64,000 nt of DNA, from contig CACVBU010001377.1 in assembly GCA_902728285.1 (NCBI GenBank), positions 845,212-909,211 of the forward strand, read 5' to 3'. The position numbers and the translations under genes were made by a program. Source of the DNA: Clytia hemisphaerica. Its lineage: Eukaryota; Cnidaria; Hydrozoa; Leptothecata; Clytiidae. Below, one piece after another: positions 33,843-45,909 of this stretch; position 1 is the first letter of the stretch; each line of letters opens with the position of its first letter. Under the pieces are notes generated by a model. The model searched no databases. It was not told the origin of the DNA and was given only the letters and a program-made list of their open reading frames with translations.

Positions 33843-34316
33843 CTAAATATGAATTTATGTGATTTTTTACTTGTCCATCCGACACTTTCCACTTTTAAGG
33901 TATACCATCAAATTTTCCTAGAGGAAAGTATAAACGACCACACCAAAAGAAAATGGCAAAACCTATCGACTCAAAGATCATGGAAAAGGATCTGATATCA
34001 CCTTAAGCTTCTTATGCAATACTGAATTGTCAGAGTGACCTCGAAATATTTTGTCCATCCGACACAGAAATGCCAAAAGTTTAAATGAAAACAATGACCT
34101 CTTAAAGATCAGTATAATCAAATCAGTTTTAAGTGGATGGCTCTCCTCAAACTAGTCCCCTTACCAGACCCCTGTGCTGGCTTACATGCTTACGAAGGAA
34201 CCTTCTAATGCGCACGCGGACCAGTATTGTGACGTCAATTCGTAGCAGTGCTTTTAGGCGCGAAAACTTCTCGAGCTAAACATTCAATCTTCGAATCTCG
34301 TTCTGTGAACATCATC

Positions 34317-36689
34317 ATGGAAAGACCAAGGAAAGAAAATAAACTCTCCGTCGCCAAACGTTGCAGAAAGTATAGAGAAACACATAAAGCTGAATACCGG
34401 GCATCTGATAATCTTCGGAAAAAATTAACACGTTTGCGATCGAGAGCTGATCATGAGATGGAGAAAAAACGCTTGTAAAAGCAAGCTGAGGCAAAAAGAT
34501 TACAACGGTTAAAAAAGAAAATAGCTGAAACAGGTGTTTTTTTTGTTGCCTCATTTTATCATTTTATCGTGGTTAATGTGAAGGGGGCATTCTTAGTCTT
34601 CCATTTGTCCTTTGGATCATAATCTCAGCAACGGACAGTGAGAAAGTAAATTTTTTTGGTTAAGCTTCTTACTCGCACAGACATAAACAAAACAACAAAA
34701 CAAAACATTCGAAAGAATGTTTTGCATTGTAGGGTCTTCATTTCTGAGAATGCGCGCCGCGCGCGTCTAAGATAGAAAAGTCCTGTAGTGGAGTAGGCTG
34801 CACACATCCCCTCTGATATGATTTGATATAGGAGATGCGTATTGTCTAAAATATTTCTGTCCCAACTTACCCCCGTCTTTTCTTTTTTTTCTTTTTTGAT
34901 TATGCGTCATAGCAATACAATGACTTCTTTTTTTCTTTGTTCAATGAATGAAAATTGATGAAACAACAGCACAATGACTTAATTTTTTCCTTCTTTGATT
35001 GGATGTAACGAAATTATGTAAATTTATGCAAATTTTGGTTACTCCAAATTTGAAGCAACTCTCGGAGGAGAATTACATACACGGTACACATCCCCTATAA
35101 CAAAATAAATTTTGGGGATGCGCGCAGCCTAGTAGTGGAGGGGTTTTATCCAATTTTATATTTATTTTTTATTTTACAGAATCCTTCGAAAATGCCATGC
35201 CGCCGACGCCGGATCAAGAAACCGTTGGTTCGGGTGCATTACGATATTCGGCTTCAAGAAGTTGAAGTTTGAAAAAAGCGGGAAAAAATCTACCAAACAG
35301 CCCTGGTAAGAGGACAGAGATCGTTAAAATGTTGGCTTCGAAAACCCTTCCCCGAATCAAGTTCTACGATAGTAGAGGCCTTCAGAATGCTCTATATAAC
35401 TTTATTAAGGTGCACAAAGAGTACAAATTTCAAAGGGACACTCCTCATGAGTCTTGTACGTGCGAGATCTGCGAAAATGTTCATCTTTTCGTTATGTCAA
35501 TCAGTCGAAATCTTAAAAAGATAGATAAACGGTTGACGACTAATGTCAAAGATCTTGTTAAAGAATTTTCTTGTGACCTCGAAAATGTGAAGTGTATGAA
35601 ATCCATATGTGGAAGCTGCGAAACCTGGGAAGCTGCTGAGGATTGTTTTATAGACGTCCAACAATCCTCCGAATCTGACACCGATTCTGGAGATTCAAGT
35701 GGAACAGATGCAGAGAATCATGACGACGAGTTAATGTATCATCAATGGGCGACTGTCGATGGCAAAACTTCCAAAGTTCAGGTGACCTTGCCTTTTGATT
35801 CTGTTCAGTCCACATTCAAAGAGAAAATGAAGGAGCTTAAATTGCACATTTATGTCCGAAACGAGCAATACAAACTTTACAATAATCTGAAAAATAGTAT
35901 TATTCTGCACGTAGATTTTGCTGAGAACTACGAGAATAAACAACAAGGGGAGTGTCAGTCCGCCTATTTTGTACACACCTCTTTTAGCCTTTTTACCGGA
36001 GCACCTTACATCCAAAAGAATGATAATCTGGAAAAATTGTCGCTTGTGATTGTAACAGAGGCAAAAGATCACTCCCGAATAGCAGTACATTCCTGTATTA
36101 TGAAAGCCATAGATATGGTGATAACAAATCATGCTCATTTGAACAATTTTGAAACTCTTAATGTCCATTTATGGAGTGATGGGTGCAGTGCACAATTTCG
36201 CTCACGCTACGTGTTCAAACTCACAACGTCGTGCAGCACTACAATGAACGACACCATGGCAAAGGGCCGATGGACGGCATTGGTGGGTGCATCAAAAACG
36301 CCGTTTATCGTGCAGTAATGTCCAACCGGGTCGTTGTACAAACACCCCTTGATTTTGTCAACGCCGCGAAATCACGGGTCACTGGAATCCAGTGTGTCTA
36401 CATGTCAGTCAACGAGGTCATGGTTTAACCTGAAGAAATCATAAACGTGCCATACATTACAGATATGAAGATTCTCCAGGTCCATAAAGTCGTAACGGAT
36501 GGTGAATCGTACTTCGATCAATGGTACAGACGTGAGGATGGGGTTGAACCTTGTGGTCACTTTGATTTGCCAGAAAACTTGGATGTCTTACAGAACTGCG
36601 GCAAGTGTTTTGAAGGAGAAAATGGCGATGAATGGCTCCAATGTCCGGCTTGTGAACAGTGGTACCACAATGCTTGCTTTTTCAACTAA
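34317..36689 (+). pseudogene. DDE-like transposase with C-terminal PHD-like finger, broken
   Basis: The first exon starts at ATG 34317 and encodes a basic region (RCRKYRETHKAEYRASDN). It has an in-frame TAA at 34476 and then a probable donor near 34532. After an intron holding a MITE, the next exon begins at about 35180 (acceptor TTTACAG). An in-frame TGA lies near 35266, then a long frame runs to 36318. The core shows HVDFAENYENK, LWSDGCSAQFRSRYVF and, after a frame change near 36210, HYNERHHGKGPMDGIGG. That last block is highly characteristic of a metazoan transposase-derived family I know but cannot name with certainty. After a stop at 36426 comes a C-terminal CGKC...CPAC..WYHNAC finger. 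At least two stops and one frame change mark it as non-functional. Confidence 0.8.
34785..35140. mobile_element. 338-bp MITE with 9-bp target duplication
   Basis: The element at 34794-35131 starts TAGGCTGCACACATCCCC and ends GGGGATGCGCGCAGCCTA. It is flanked by GTAGTGGAG at 34785-34793 and 35132-35140. A 9-bp duplication fits Mutator-like (or Merlin) elements. It sits in the first intron of the transposase pseudogene. A related fragment lies near 41900-41950. Confidence 0.85.
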
Positions 36690-37435
36690 TATGAAAGACA
36701 CCTATTCTGTCTTTAGTTTTTGTGTCGGATGGACGCTGCTATTTTTTCTAGCTACATTCGTTTTCTGATAGTCTTTTTTAAAGATTATTTAGTATAGTTC
36801 AAGATTGTAAAAGAAAAAAACTCAAATAAAATAAATACTTATTTTTAACGTTACATTCAGAATAATTTTTTTGAGGGCTCTTTCGAAATTAGAGTAAATG
36901 TGTCGGATGGACAGAAATACAAATTCTTGTTTAAAGCAAGACTCCGATACCTTGTATTCTCTGACAAGAAATTATTGTTAGTAATTATTGTGACAAAGAA
37001 AATAACTCCAAAAGTTGAAAGTTGATATTTTTGTAACATCATGTCCATCCGACACTGTCCGTCCGACACGAAAAAATCACAACCCTTTTGTTGCCTTCAT
37101 TTCTTTTTGCAGGCATGTAAAGTATCAAAATTTTGATTTGAATGAAAGTTCTATTGTATAGGGACGAGGAGAACTGGGAGTTTTTGCCCTGAAATGCAAA
37201 CTTTTGATACAATCTCAAAATTGGCATGAAATTTAAAAACCGTGATTTCTATCTCGTCCTTCCAACATGGAACTATTTTGTAAAGTATTTCAAAGCTAAA
37301 AAGTGCCACTGAGGATTGTTTTTCACTTTTGGTAAGTCTTAGCGGTTACTGAAGCGAATATAATTTCAGTTTATCATCAGATGTTAAGAGGCGTTTTTTA
37401 TGCAAGCCTGGAGTATCGAAATGTCCGTCCGACAC

Positions 37436-37770
37436 AAAAACCATTTTTGTAACAGACCCTTGGACTGACTTTCTTGGGGTTTTTCTTGTTCCTTATGGAA
37501 ATAAGAATACTTCAAGCTCCGGGTCACCTAGATTTCTCACCTGGGTATCCATAATGACGGATTTTTGGTCATGTGACCCCCGTAGGCAAAACTGAAAATC
37601 CTTCCAACCCAAATATAGGTCTATCATATATCAATCGATCAGAAATTTGGTACTGTTTTTCTTTTTTTTTTTGCAGAAATTAAATTCTTTTTTAGACATA
37701 ACCCTTCATTATTGAAACGGTTGAAATCATTGAAAATTCTTTTTTTATGAAGGTGAGACTCATGTACCAA
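37436..37770. other. No recognisable feature
   Basis: There is no ORF, domain or repeat of note between the last TGTCCGTCCGACAC motif and the SWIM-finger fragment. Confidence 0.4.
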
Positions 37771-38400
37771 CGAGAATGAGCAATCAAACTACAAGATCAC
37801 GGTGGTTAAAGAAAGATTCGATGAGCCAAGGTGCAAAATTAGATGTGTTGATTGCCAAATTTGCATTCACAATTTCTCGTGCACGTGCACTGATTACTTT
37901 CTGAACAACATAATATGCAAACATATTCATCTCATAAATAGAATAAAAAACCAAGTTCAAGAAGACAAACCAAAAATATCCACATGTATCAATAAAGTTA
38001 GCGATGGTAAGTACTTTCATAGTGACGGTAATGAAACAGCAAAAGTAATAGCATATTGTCGTCATAGAATTCAACAATTTAGAAAAATCTATCTTTAATT
38101 TTCTTTAAAAGATTAAAAATTACAGACTGTGAAACAGTCTGTAATGCGATAAAAAAGAAGTTGATCCTGTCAGGGAAGCACAGGAGCTCCTCTCTAAAGA
38201 ACTGGACCTTATCAAACATGCATCAAATGGCTGCACACAGGTTGGCCTTGATATATTGCAAACACTTATCTCTAAGGTACGAGCAGCAAGAATCACTTTC
38301 GACGCAGTTAAAGAAAACAAACTTCCAGAGATAGAGTCAATCCGCAACACTCACCCAAATGCAAACACAAAACGACAAGCTAGATTTATTTCCACCAAAA
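37745..38400 (+). pseudogene. SWIM zinc-finger protein fragment
   Basis: The + frame reading NYKITVVKERFDEPRCKIRC continues into the SWIM-type motif FSCTCTDYFLNNIICKHIH (C-x-C-x(n)-C-x-H). After a stop at 38096 a second open stretch begins near 38160 (DPVREAQELLSKELDLIKH) and runs to 38398. It looks like the helical region that follows the finger, in another frame or exon. SWIM fingers are common at the C-terminus of Mutator-like transposases and related proteins. No catalytic domain is present upstream, so this is a fragment or the tail of a gene with unrecognised exons. Confidence 0.65.
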
Positions 38401-38619
38401 AAAACGAAAACCAACAATAGTCAGATTTGCTAAACCAACAAGCGAAGAAAAAATATATTTATGCTAATGGAACTTCCCAAACTGATTAAAAAACCGTGAG
38501 CATCTTTATTTTGATGTAAGCATCTCTTTTTCAAAAGTCGTTATCGTTACTATTAGTCCTATTAAAACAGGTAATAGAATGCTTTGTAGTGAAACAAGGG
38601 GGACTAATTTGATTTATAA

Positions 38620-40960
38620 ATTTAGATCAAGATGTACAAAGAAATGAAAAGTCAAAGCTCTTTATTACAAAGACAAAGGAAATCAAAGCTAAAAAAGGTA
38701 TCTCAATTTTTCTTTCAAATTTTACGGCATGTATGGTGTAAAGGCATGTTTCAAATCACGTTCAGCGTAGTCCAAGGATTGCAGATGCTAATCCTAGTTA
38801 TTGAGCTAGAAGGGCAATGATTTAAAAAGGCTCTTGAGGAGAAACTTTCTTTAGGTGTTGAGATGTTTTTGAGTGAAATTTGAATGTTTCAGTGTTTTGT
38901 TTTTATTCAGATCAAATAAAAAATCTACTTGGATGGGTTGGTATAAAGTTATCAGAATATAAAACTGTTATTGGAGTTGAAGGTCTTCCTTCAAATTTTG
39001 AGTTGCCTGGTGACATTATTGACTTTGACTTAAAACCGTACCAGTTCTTGTTTACAACCGAGGCTAATCAATTACAAACAATAATAAAGAATAATTTCAA
39101 TAAGTTTATTATGAGAAAAACGAAATTTACTATTACTTGAAATGATTTACTTATTTTCATTTATAATGTTCAAATATGTTTCAATACTTTTGTTGCTAGA
39201 GCTTGTAATGGAGGTGAAAATAATGCAGATTCTGAAATCTGGAGCTGTAAAAACTGCAAAAAAAGGTATAACAATTCATTAAACTTAGATTATTTTCTTA
39301 CTTTTATATACAAAAAAGGTAATTTAAGCCTAATTCTACCGTTCCTTTCTTTCCTGTCTTTAAGAATAATAATGAAATTAGAAGAGGGTTACAAGAATCA
39401 GAATAGCTTGCTTTCATTCATATTCTTTCTTTCTTTATATTTTAAAATGATTCATCTAAGAAGTCTGAACGAGAAATTGTTGAAGATAGTGAAGATGATC
39501 TGGCTTGCGATATTTGTAAGAAAACTTTCAAGATTGTTATTTAAAAAAAATTTACTGTCGGGTCACAAAGCAAAACTTAAAGCAAAGCTTTCCAAAATGA
39601 GCAAGAGTATAGATTAGCACAAGATATAAAACGGACTGCAAAGTTCTATATATTTTTAAATTGGCTTTGGTAAAAGTAGCACATATTTCAGAGTTTGACA
39701 ATTCGACGCTGGACAATTGACTGGGAGACTTGGAATGTAAGTTTTGAATTTCAAAGTAAGGAAAATTTTAAACGGTTGAAAGTTAATCGAGTACCCTTAT
39801 TAAATAATGAAGATTTTGAATGCAGCTCAATTTGTTCGTAAAAGTTTTGATAAAAAATAACCCTTGTCTACAGATCCACAGATTGCAAAATAGGCATCCT
39901 GAGGTATGATATGGTTTGCTGACCGTGTATAGCATTTGGCTAGTTGATTTTACTTTTTAGATAGTTGTACAGTAAATTTGGAAGGTGTTGATCAAGGTGG
40001 ACCATCTTAAAAAAAAGCAGAAATTAAACAAGGTAAAATGATAAGGCTTGATCTTAGATCTTAGATCTATTTCTATACAGGAAAATAATTTTGAACCTCT
40101 TTTATTAATGTGAACATTCTTTTAAGATTTGAAGTTAAAATTTTTCTCAACTCCACGATTTCCTGTTATTTTTTCTCTGATAAAGATATAAAGATATAAA
40201 TACTTCATATTATTTTGATTCTAACTGTTAAATAAATTCCGAAGGGGTAAAAAGAGTCGAACCCTTGATATGATGGTAGTAATTTCAAAACTTGTTAAAT
40301 GTTTTTATGGTATTCTTTTCCAGTGTTGTCAACATTGCATAGCCCATGTCCAGCAACGCATAAAAAGTGCAGTCTCTGTGGAATGCAGCAATCTAAATTG
40401 ACAACCACAATGGATAACACCCCAAAAGGAAATGTTGACTTGTGCTAACAAAAAAGTATAATAAAAAAAGAGTAAGTTAAAATATCTTTTGTTGTGCCTT
40501 TTGCGATTTAGAAAAAATAGCCTAGAAACTTGGCAAATAAATGGGTCCTTTTTTGTTCTTTTTCATTATTTACCTCCTTAGTATAGCCAATAATACAGTA
40601 AACTTTTAAAGGTTCTATAGATAGTAAATGAGTTTGATTTTTTTTAATTTTTTAAATAATTTCAAAACTAAAAATGTTATTTTCAGCGTGTCTCTCTTCT
40701 TACCTCTAGTTAAATACCCTAAACAAGAGGTGTAACAGCCATTGTGTTGTGCTTTATTTGAGTGGCGAGCAAAGGGTCTATGTCGATGGATATGCGACTC
40801 CTGGCTTTGCCACTCATTTTATGGCAAGCCTGGTGGTGGAGAATAATGTCGTTTTTGGTGATGGTATCAAGGAGACATTAAAGATGGCATACAAAGCTAT
40901 ACTATTTACTATCTAACAGCATTTATTTTCCCTCCTTAAAAGATCTTGTTTGTTTCAGCC
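38620..40960 (+). pseudogene. Possible exons of an unidentified zinc-finger gene
   Basis: Several short open blocks carry splice-like edges. About 38909-39139 reads IKNLLGWVGIKLSEYK and LPSNFELPGDIIDFDL. About 39198-39268 has a CNGG...WSCKNCKK four-cysteine motif. About 40324-40447 has CPATHKKCSLCGMQQ. About 40735-40915 reads VYVDGYATPGFATHFMAS. All are on the + strand, interspersed with non-coding DNA, and lie upstream of the DUF6589 exons. They may be its 5' part or a separate decayed gene. I cannot assemble one reading frame. Confidence 0.35.
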
Positions 40961-40989
40961 TTATAATTATTTTCACCGATGTTTTTCCA

Positions 40990-41219
40990 GATTATCGTAA
41001 ATCTCAATCCGTGGTTACAACAACTTCTGACGAGGCTGAAACACTATCTGACAAGGTTGAAACACAATCTGGCGAGGTTGAAACACAATCTGGCGAGGTT
41101 GAAACACCATCTGGCGAGGTTGAAACACTATCTGGCGAGGTTGAAACACCATCTAGCAAGGTTAAAGCACCATCTGACGAAATTGAAACACCCTCCAAAA
41201 CTGTTGGTCCTGGTACTGA
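40990..41219 (+). CDS. Exon with seven-residue repeats (SGEVETP)
   Basis: It is bounded by acceptor TTTTTCCAG and donor GTAAGT. The phase-consistent frame begins YRKSQSVVTTTSDEAETL and then runs through eight heptads of the type SGEVETQ/P/L before SKTVGPGTES. The 21-bp DNA unit (GAGGTTGAAACACAATCTGG) keeps frame throughout. Good splice sites and constant phase argue for a coding repeat, though a non-coding minisatellite is possible because the other frames are open too. It may belong to the zinc-finger/DUF6589 gene around it. Confidence 0.5.
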
Positions 41220-42715
41220 AAGTAAGTTTTTTCCTTTTAGATGGAAAAAAGATCGACAATTCACCTATCTTCGACAAAAAGTGTGTTTCTTTTTCAACCG
41301 AGCTTAGTAATTTCTCGCATTTTGCTCGATCCTTTTGTTAATAGGACAGACGTAATCGTGATTTGGGAATTAAATAATAATCATTGTTAGATTTGCTTTG
41401 GAAAACTGTTCTTCTTTGTAACCTTGATTTTATTTACTAAGCAGGAATTTGCGACGAAAATAACGCAACTGAGATGACAACGGTGACTCTTTTCTTCGAG
41501 GGTACGGAATGAAATCCAGCATTGTTCAGATTCGTCGTTTTACAATTGCTTAAGTTTTAAAATGAAGTTATTTTTTTATGAGTCTTCTGGATTTAAGAGG
41601 CTTTCTGATACGTTAAAAATAATATCGTTACAAACTAATTGCTTAGCTAATGAAAGTTTAAAGGCTATAAATCTGCTTGTTTTTCAGACTTTGATGTACC
41701 CCCAACGTTGTGTGCCAAATGAAACCAGGGAAACCACGCAAAATGTGATTGGTAAGTTAAATGTGTCCTCTGGTTTTTAATAGCCGTAAAATATTGAGCG
41801 ACGTCAAATGGTATCGTCCCAAGCTTACGAGGACAATAGGTTTTAACATCGCTCAATATTTCACATTATTATGATTCATTAATAAAGCTATGGTAGTTTC
41901 ACTAGGCTGCCTGCATCCCCTCTGATTACTTTTGATATAGGGGATGCGAATCAGACTCTGATATCATATTTTATATAATTTGGACGAGTGTCTAAAAATG
42001 CGTCTGGAAAAACTTACAACCCAAATCAAGACAAACAAAATGACGACTCAGAATGGAGGGGAATCTGACCTGGCTGTCAAAATCTGAAGTTAGTTGCTGG
42101 CCATGATTTTAACACCATTACTAATATGATTTTTAGCAACATCAAATTGCTGGAAGATTTTTTTTCAATTAAAATAAACGAAGAACAGTAAAAATAAACA
42201 GATGCCAGGGTATGCAGGAACTGCAAACACAAATTAAAAACAACAGTAAGTAGTGGAGTGGATTACATTTTGTAGACAATGTCAAATATCTCATTCTGTC
42301 ATTCGTAATTTTTGTTATGTGGCTTTATGTCACTAATCACTTAATCAGGCACGCTTATAGTTTTATCATAGTCTTGAAAGTGAACACAGCGAGCTTGACT
42401 ACAGTCAATCAATTATATATCATTGCTTACTAGAGGTTCAAATCTCAGGTAGTGCAAGGGAATTGGTTTACTCTTTGCTCTGGTTCAACTTAGAGATGAA
42501 AAAATGAGCCTTTATTTACACTCCAGAGAAATTTAATCTATTTATTGATGTGACCAAAAGACTCGAAAACATTATAAAAATGAGATTGAACCTGGGAGTG
42601 TCAATATATAAGAGATTTGACTTTGACCGTATTGACATTTAGCTAGGCAATACTAGTTAAGAGCAACCTAGAGGCTACTCTAAGGCAATCGTTGATTTAT
42701 TTTTTATCTAGAAGT
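41220..42715. other. Non-coding; MITE fragment near 41900
   Basis: Phrase GCATCCCCTCTGATTAC followed by ATAGGGGATGCG (41911-41947) is a fragment of the 338-bp MITE family seen at 34794. A hairpin-type pair occurs at 41790-41860 (AAATATTGAGCGACGTC and its near reverse). A possible small + strand exon lies near 41562-41780. Otherwise there is nothing clear. Confidence 0.4.
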
Positions 42716-42719
42716 TTTC

Positions 42720-43030
42720 ATGTTTTGGCAAAAAGGCAGGAAAAAATTAAAAATTGAAAAAACGAAAATAAAAAATATGGCAAAATACTCAAACCTAAAT
42801 GGACAGACTATTAATAGCTGGATGGTATATGATACTCATGTTTTGACATTTCAAGTAAAGGAATTGAAGGAGGCACCTGATCTTCTAGCTAAAGTACGTA
42901 AAGTATGCATTGAAAATCCAGCAACATCATCTGAGCCATCAAATTACCAATAGTCCCCATTCATCAAGTTCCCAAGCTCAACCTACAACGACTTTTCACC
43001 CAAACATTCCACCAGCTGATGATAACACGT
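42720..43030 (+). pseudogene. Low-confidence lysine-rich exon upstream of DUF6589 exons
   Basis: The open frame reads NLNGQTINSWMVYDTH and VKELKEAPDLLAKVRKV. It stops at 42951, while a Ser/Pro-rich stretch (NSPHSSSSQAQPTTTFHPN) continues in the next frame to about 43045. It could be the N-terminal part of the DUF6589 gene with one base change. No known domain was recognised. Confidence 0.35.
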
Positions 43031-43771
43031 CACATAGCTATATCTATTAATCTTGGCCAAGTGGTAACAGATGGTAAGAGGTAGATATATACAACTTATA
43101 TATACAAATAACCGATGCAGATTAAAACATAAGTTTTCTCCTTCAGATTGGAAAATTTTCTGAATAGCCTAATCTTGATTACTTTTCATTTTTACTTTAG
43201 CTAAATCCAGTCTTGAAAAAGGTTTCTACAAAGCTTTTGAGAGGGACATACACTGATTTAGCGAAGGCAGTATGGACAACTCCTGTATTGAAGGAGGCAA
43301 TAATCCCAGTAGTTCTCAAAGATGTTAACAAGGAATGTGTATCGATTTGTAGCGAAACGGTAAGCAGAACCTTTTTCTTGTCATAGTTCGTATATACCCC
43401 TTTTCTTTTTTTCTTTCTTGTGAAGATTGTATGTGCAATATTTTCTGAAGGATTGAAATCTTTTACTTTTAAGGTCTGGATTAATGGTGAGAAAAAAGCT
43501 CGTCGAGGTGTGTTGAAAAAGACAACCAAAGAAGAACTTCTCCAATTTTCAATTGAAGATGTAGTTAATGAGTTAAAGGAGAAATGCCCAATGCTAACGT
43601 CCATTTCATTGACAGCTTCAACTACAAAGAGGGGTACCATCAATGATACAATGAAACCCAGTGTGATAAATACTCTGTGCATGTCTACAGCCGTGCTTCT
43701 GAAAAATCGATCCCCAAGAATGACAGCACAACAGCTGTACATTTCTTTAATGTTGAATCACTCATCTTACT

Positions 43772-44517
43772 CGGTAATCAATTGTTGAAAGGAATTATAA
43801 ATATTTAATTCGATGTCTGTTTATTCATATCACAATAACTCATGATACATAAACTCTATATATATCCAAAATTAATTTTGATTTATCACAATGACATTTA
43901 TGACATTTGAATTTGCTAAAGTTGTTTTTTTTCTGTTGATCTATAAACAATATGTACAATATGTACAATATGTTTCAAATATCTTTATTTATAGTCTTCG
44001 ATGATTCGTATGAAAACCTTGCGTATTTGTGTCCATCCCCAGTTTTTGAACCGAAAAATGGTATCAAAAGATTGAAGGAAGTGATTTTAATTTGAATCCT
44101 TACAAAAGCATTATCAGTCTTGAAAATGTTGTGCACATCACCTCAAAGATTGATCTAAAATTTAGAACCCCCCTATTTTTATTTGACCCCCTCCCCTATA
44201 AACTGAAACCCCACCCCCTAGAAATCCCCTTCAAAAACTTTTCATCTCCCTATTAAAAATAGGGGTTCACATTACGCCTGATTATGACTATATGTTATTT
44301 ATACTCTTTATTGCTATTTGTTTACTTACGTGCAAAGCTTTTAGATCATGATAGGACATTATAAAATATCATAGCCTACTGCGATAATAATATTGATAAG
44401 TCATTTAGTCATAAGTGACAAGCATAATGGATGAAAACCCCTACAGATTTACGAATGAATGATGCCTTCCTAAAGTAGCTGCTTAATCTTTTATAACCTG
44501 CATAAATTTTCCCGTAG
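43772..44517. other. Intronic/non-coding stretch in the DUF6589 region
   Basis: C-rich phrases (ACCCCCCTATTTTTATTTG, then CCCCTCCCC) at 44165-44225 and a mirrored AAAAATAGGGGTTCA near 44255 suggest a tiny inverted element. There is no coding block, although one conserved family segment would be expected here and seems to be missing. Confidence 0.4.
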
Positions 44518-45909
44518 ATCCAACAAAGAATCCAGATAAAGAGGATTTACTGTCAATAGAGAGAACACTTCTAACAAAGAAAAAGGTAGGTTTTTTGCAA
44601 TCTTTGATTCTATGTTCAATTTTGTAGAGCACTTACTTCAAAGAGTTTTTCAAATTTGTGGGTCATTACAAAGATTTAAAAAATTGAAATACATTTATTT
44701 ACTAGATGTTGACTTTTCAACAGCCTCCACTTCAACACCACACTGCTCAAAATTACGTGATCGTAATCCAGAACTTGGTAGCAAAAGCAATAGTAAGTAA
44801 AAACACTTGCTTATTTCTTGTTTACTGTACAAAAAATAAAACTTGTAATATTTTTGGAGAAACTATTTAGTGAAAGATAAGTCAGTGTTATTCTTCTTTT
44901 TGGTGGTCTCGATTCATTATTGAAAACTATTGAAATATATATTTTTTAGTTCAAATTACAAGTCTGTAATAGACAACTTCGATACGCATGTCAAAGTGAG
45001 TGAGATGAATGAAGACAACCAAAATATCGATTTACACCACACGGCAAAAATGGTTGTTGTAAGTCGTGTTTGTGGTGACCACTTGTCTGACGGGAAGCCC
45101 TTTATACCCCTTAGTGACCTTACTCATTGTGAGTTTGTTTGCTATGGGGTTGATCACATGAAGCAGCGACTCAATTACATGACGCTTGTTAGGAGGATAA
45201 TCACATCCAACTTTTTTCAAGTGAAGTCATCAAACACATTCCCCATGACTACAGCAAGGAGATGTTTCAAAAGTCTAAAAATATAATAATTTTTGTGCCT
45301 TGCTTCTCATTGGCTACGTTGATTTGGGATGATGTGTTAAATATTATAATCTTAGTCATTTGAAAAAGACAACACGTCAAAATATATGCTACATACTTTT
45401 TAATTTTCCCTTTTGATGTGGTAGCTTTGAAAGTATTTACCTAAGTTGAAATTATTTTCTTTGTAGTGCTTTTTAGGAATGATATACGAGAACGAAAATA
45501 CAACTGAAGGGATGATAAAGGTCCTCAAAGATCTTCAACAAAACCAACCAGCCTATGGTGAAGGAGCTGATAAAATATGCTACAATCATACTGTTGCAGG
45601 TGACAATGCCACTTTCCTGTGTGCCAATGGTTTTGAAACCGAGGAAAGGTTTGAAGGCCTACATTACGAAGTAGCTGATTTTCATGCTGACATTAAAATA
45701 ATACAGGTTCAATGTAAACTGTTTTCAGTTATAAGCTTTTTGACAAAGAATGTAATTAACTTTGTTTTTTGATTTATTTCATAAACTAACCATGTTCATA
45801 CCATAATTCTGACATCTTAGACATCTTGGTCTTTAAAGAATTTTTTTTTTTTCTTTTTTCATCATTAATTTCTTGATCTCCAAAAGTATATTGGTTCTTC
45901 TTACAAGAA

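Larger units (their letters stand above)
33462..37435 (+). mobile_element. Decayed DDE-like DNA transposon with 14-bp dispersed motif
   Basis: The transposase remnant (34317-36689) is flanked on both sides by copies of TGTCCATCCGACAC or TGTCCGTCCGACAC. These lie at 33872, 34052, 37042, 37056 and 37422, with reverse-orientation copies at 36722 and 36900 and a variant at 33462. Multiple subterminal copies of one short motif on both sides of a transposase gene are typical of transposase binding sites. True TIRs and target duplications were not found, so the ends given are only the outermost motif copies. Confidence 0.6.

Noticed and set aside
42425-42450. tRNA-like B-box GGTTCAAATC
   Set aside because: No matching A-box or cloverleaf arms could be drawn, so there is no support for a tRNA or SINE.
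43197-43742. Minus-strand ORF of 181 codons
   Set aside because: It is the antisense shadow of two DUF6589 exons that show family landmarks on the + strand.
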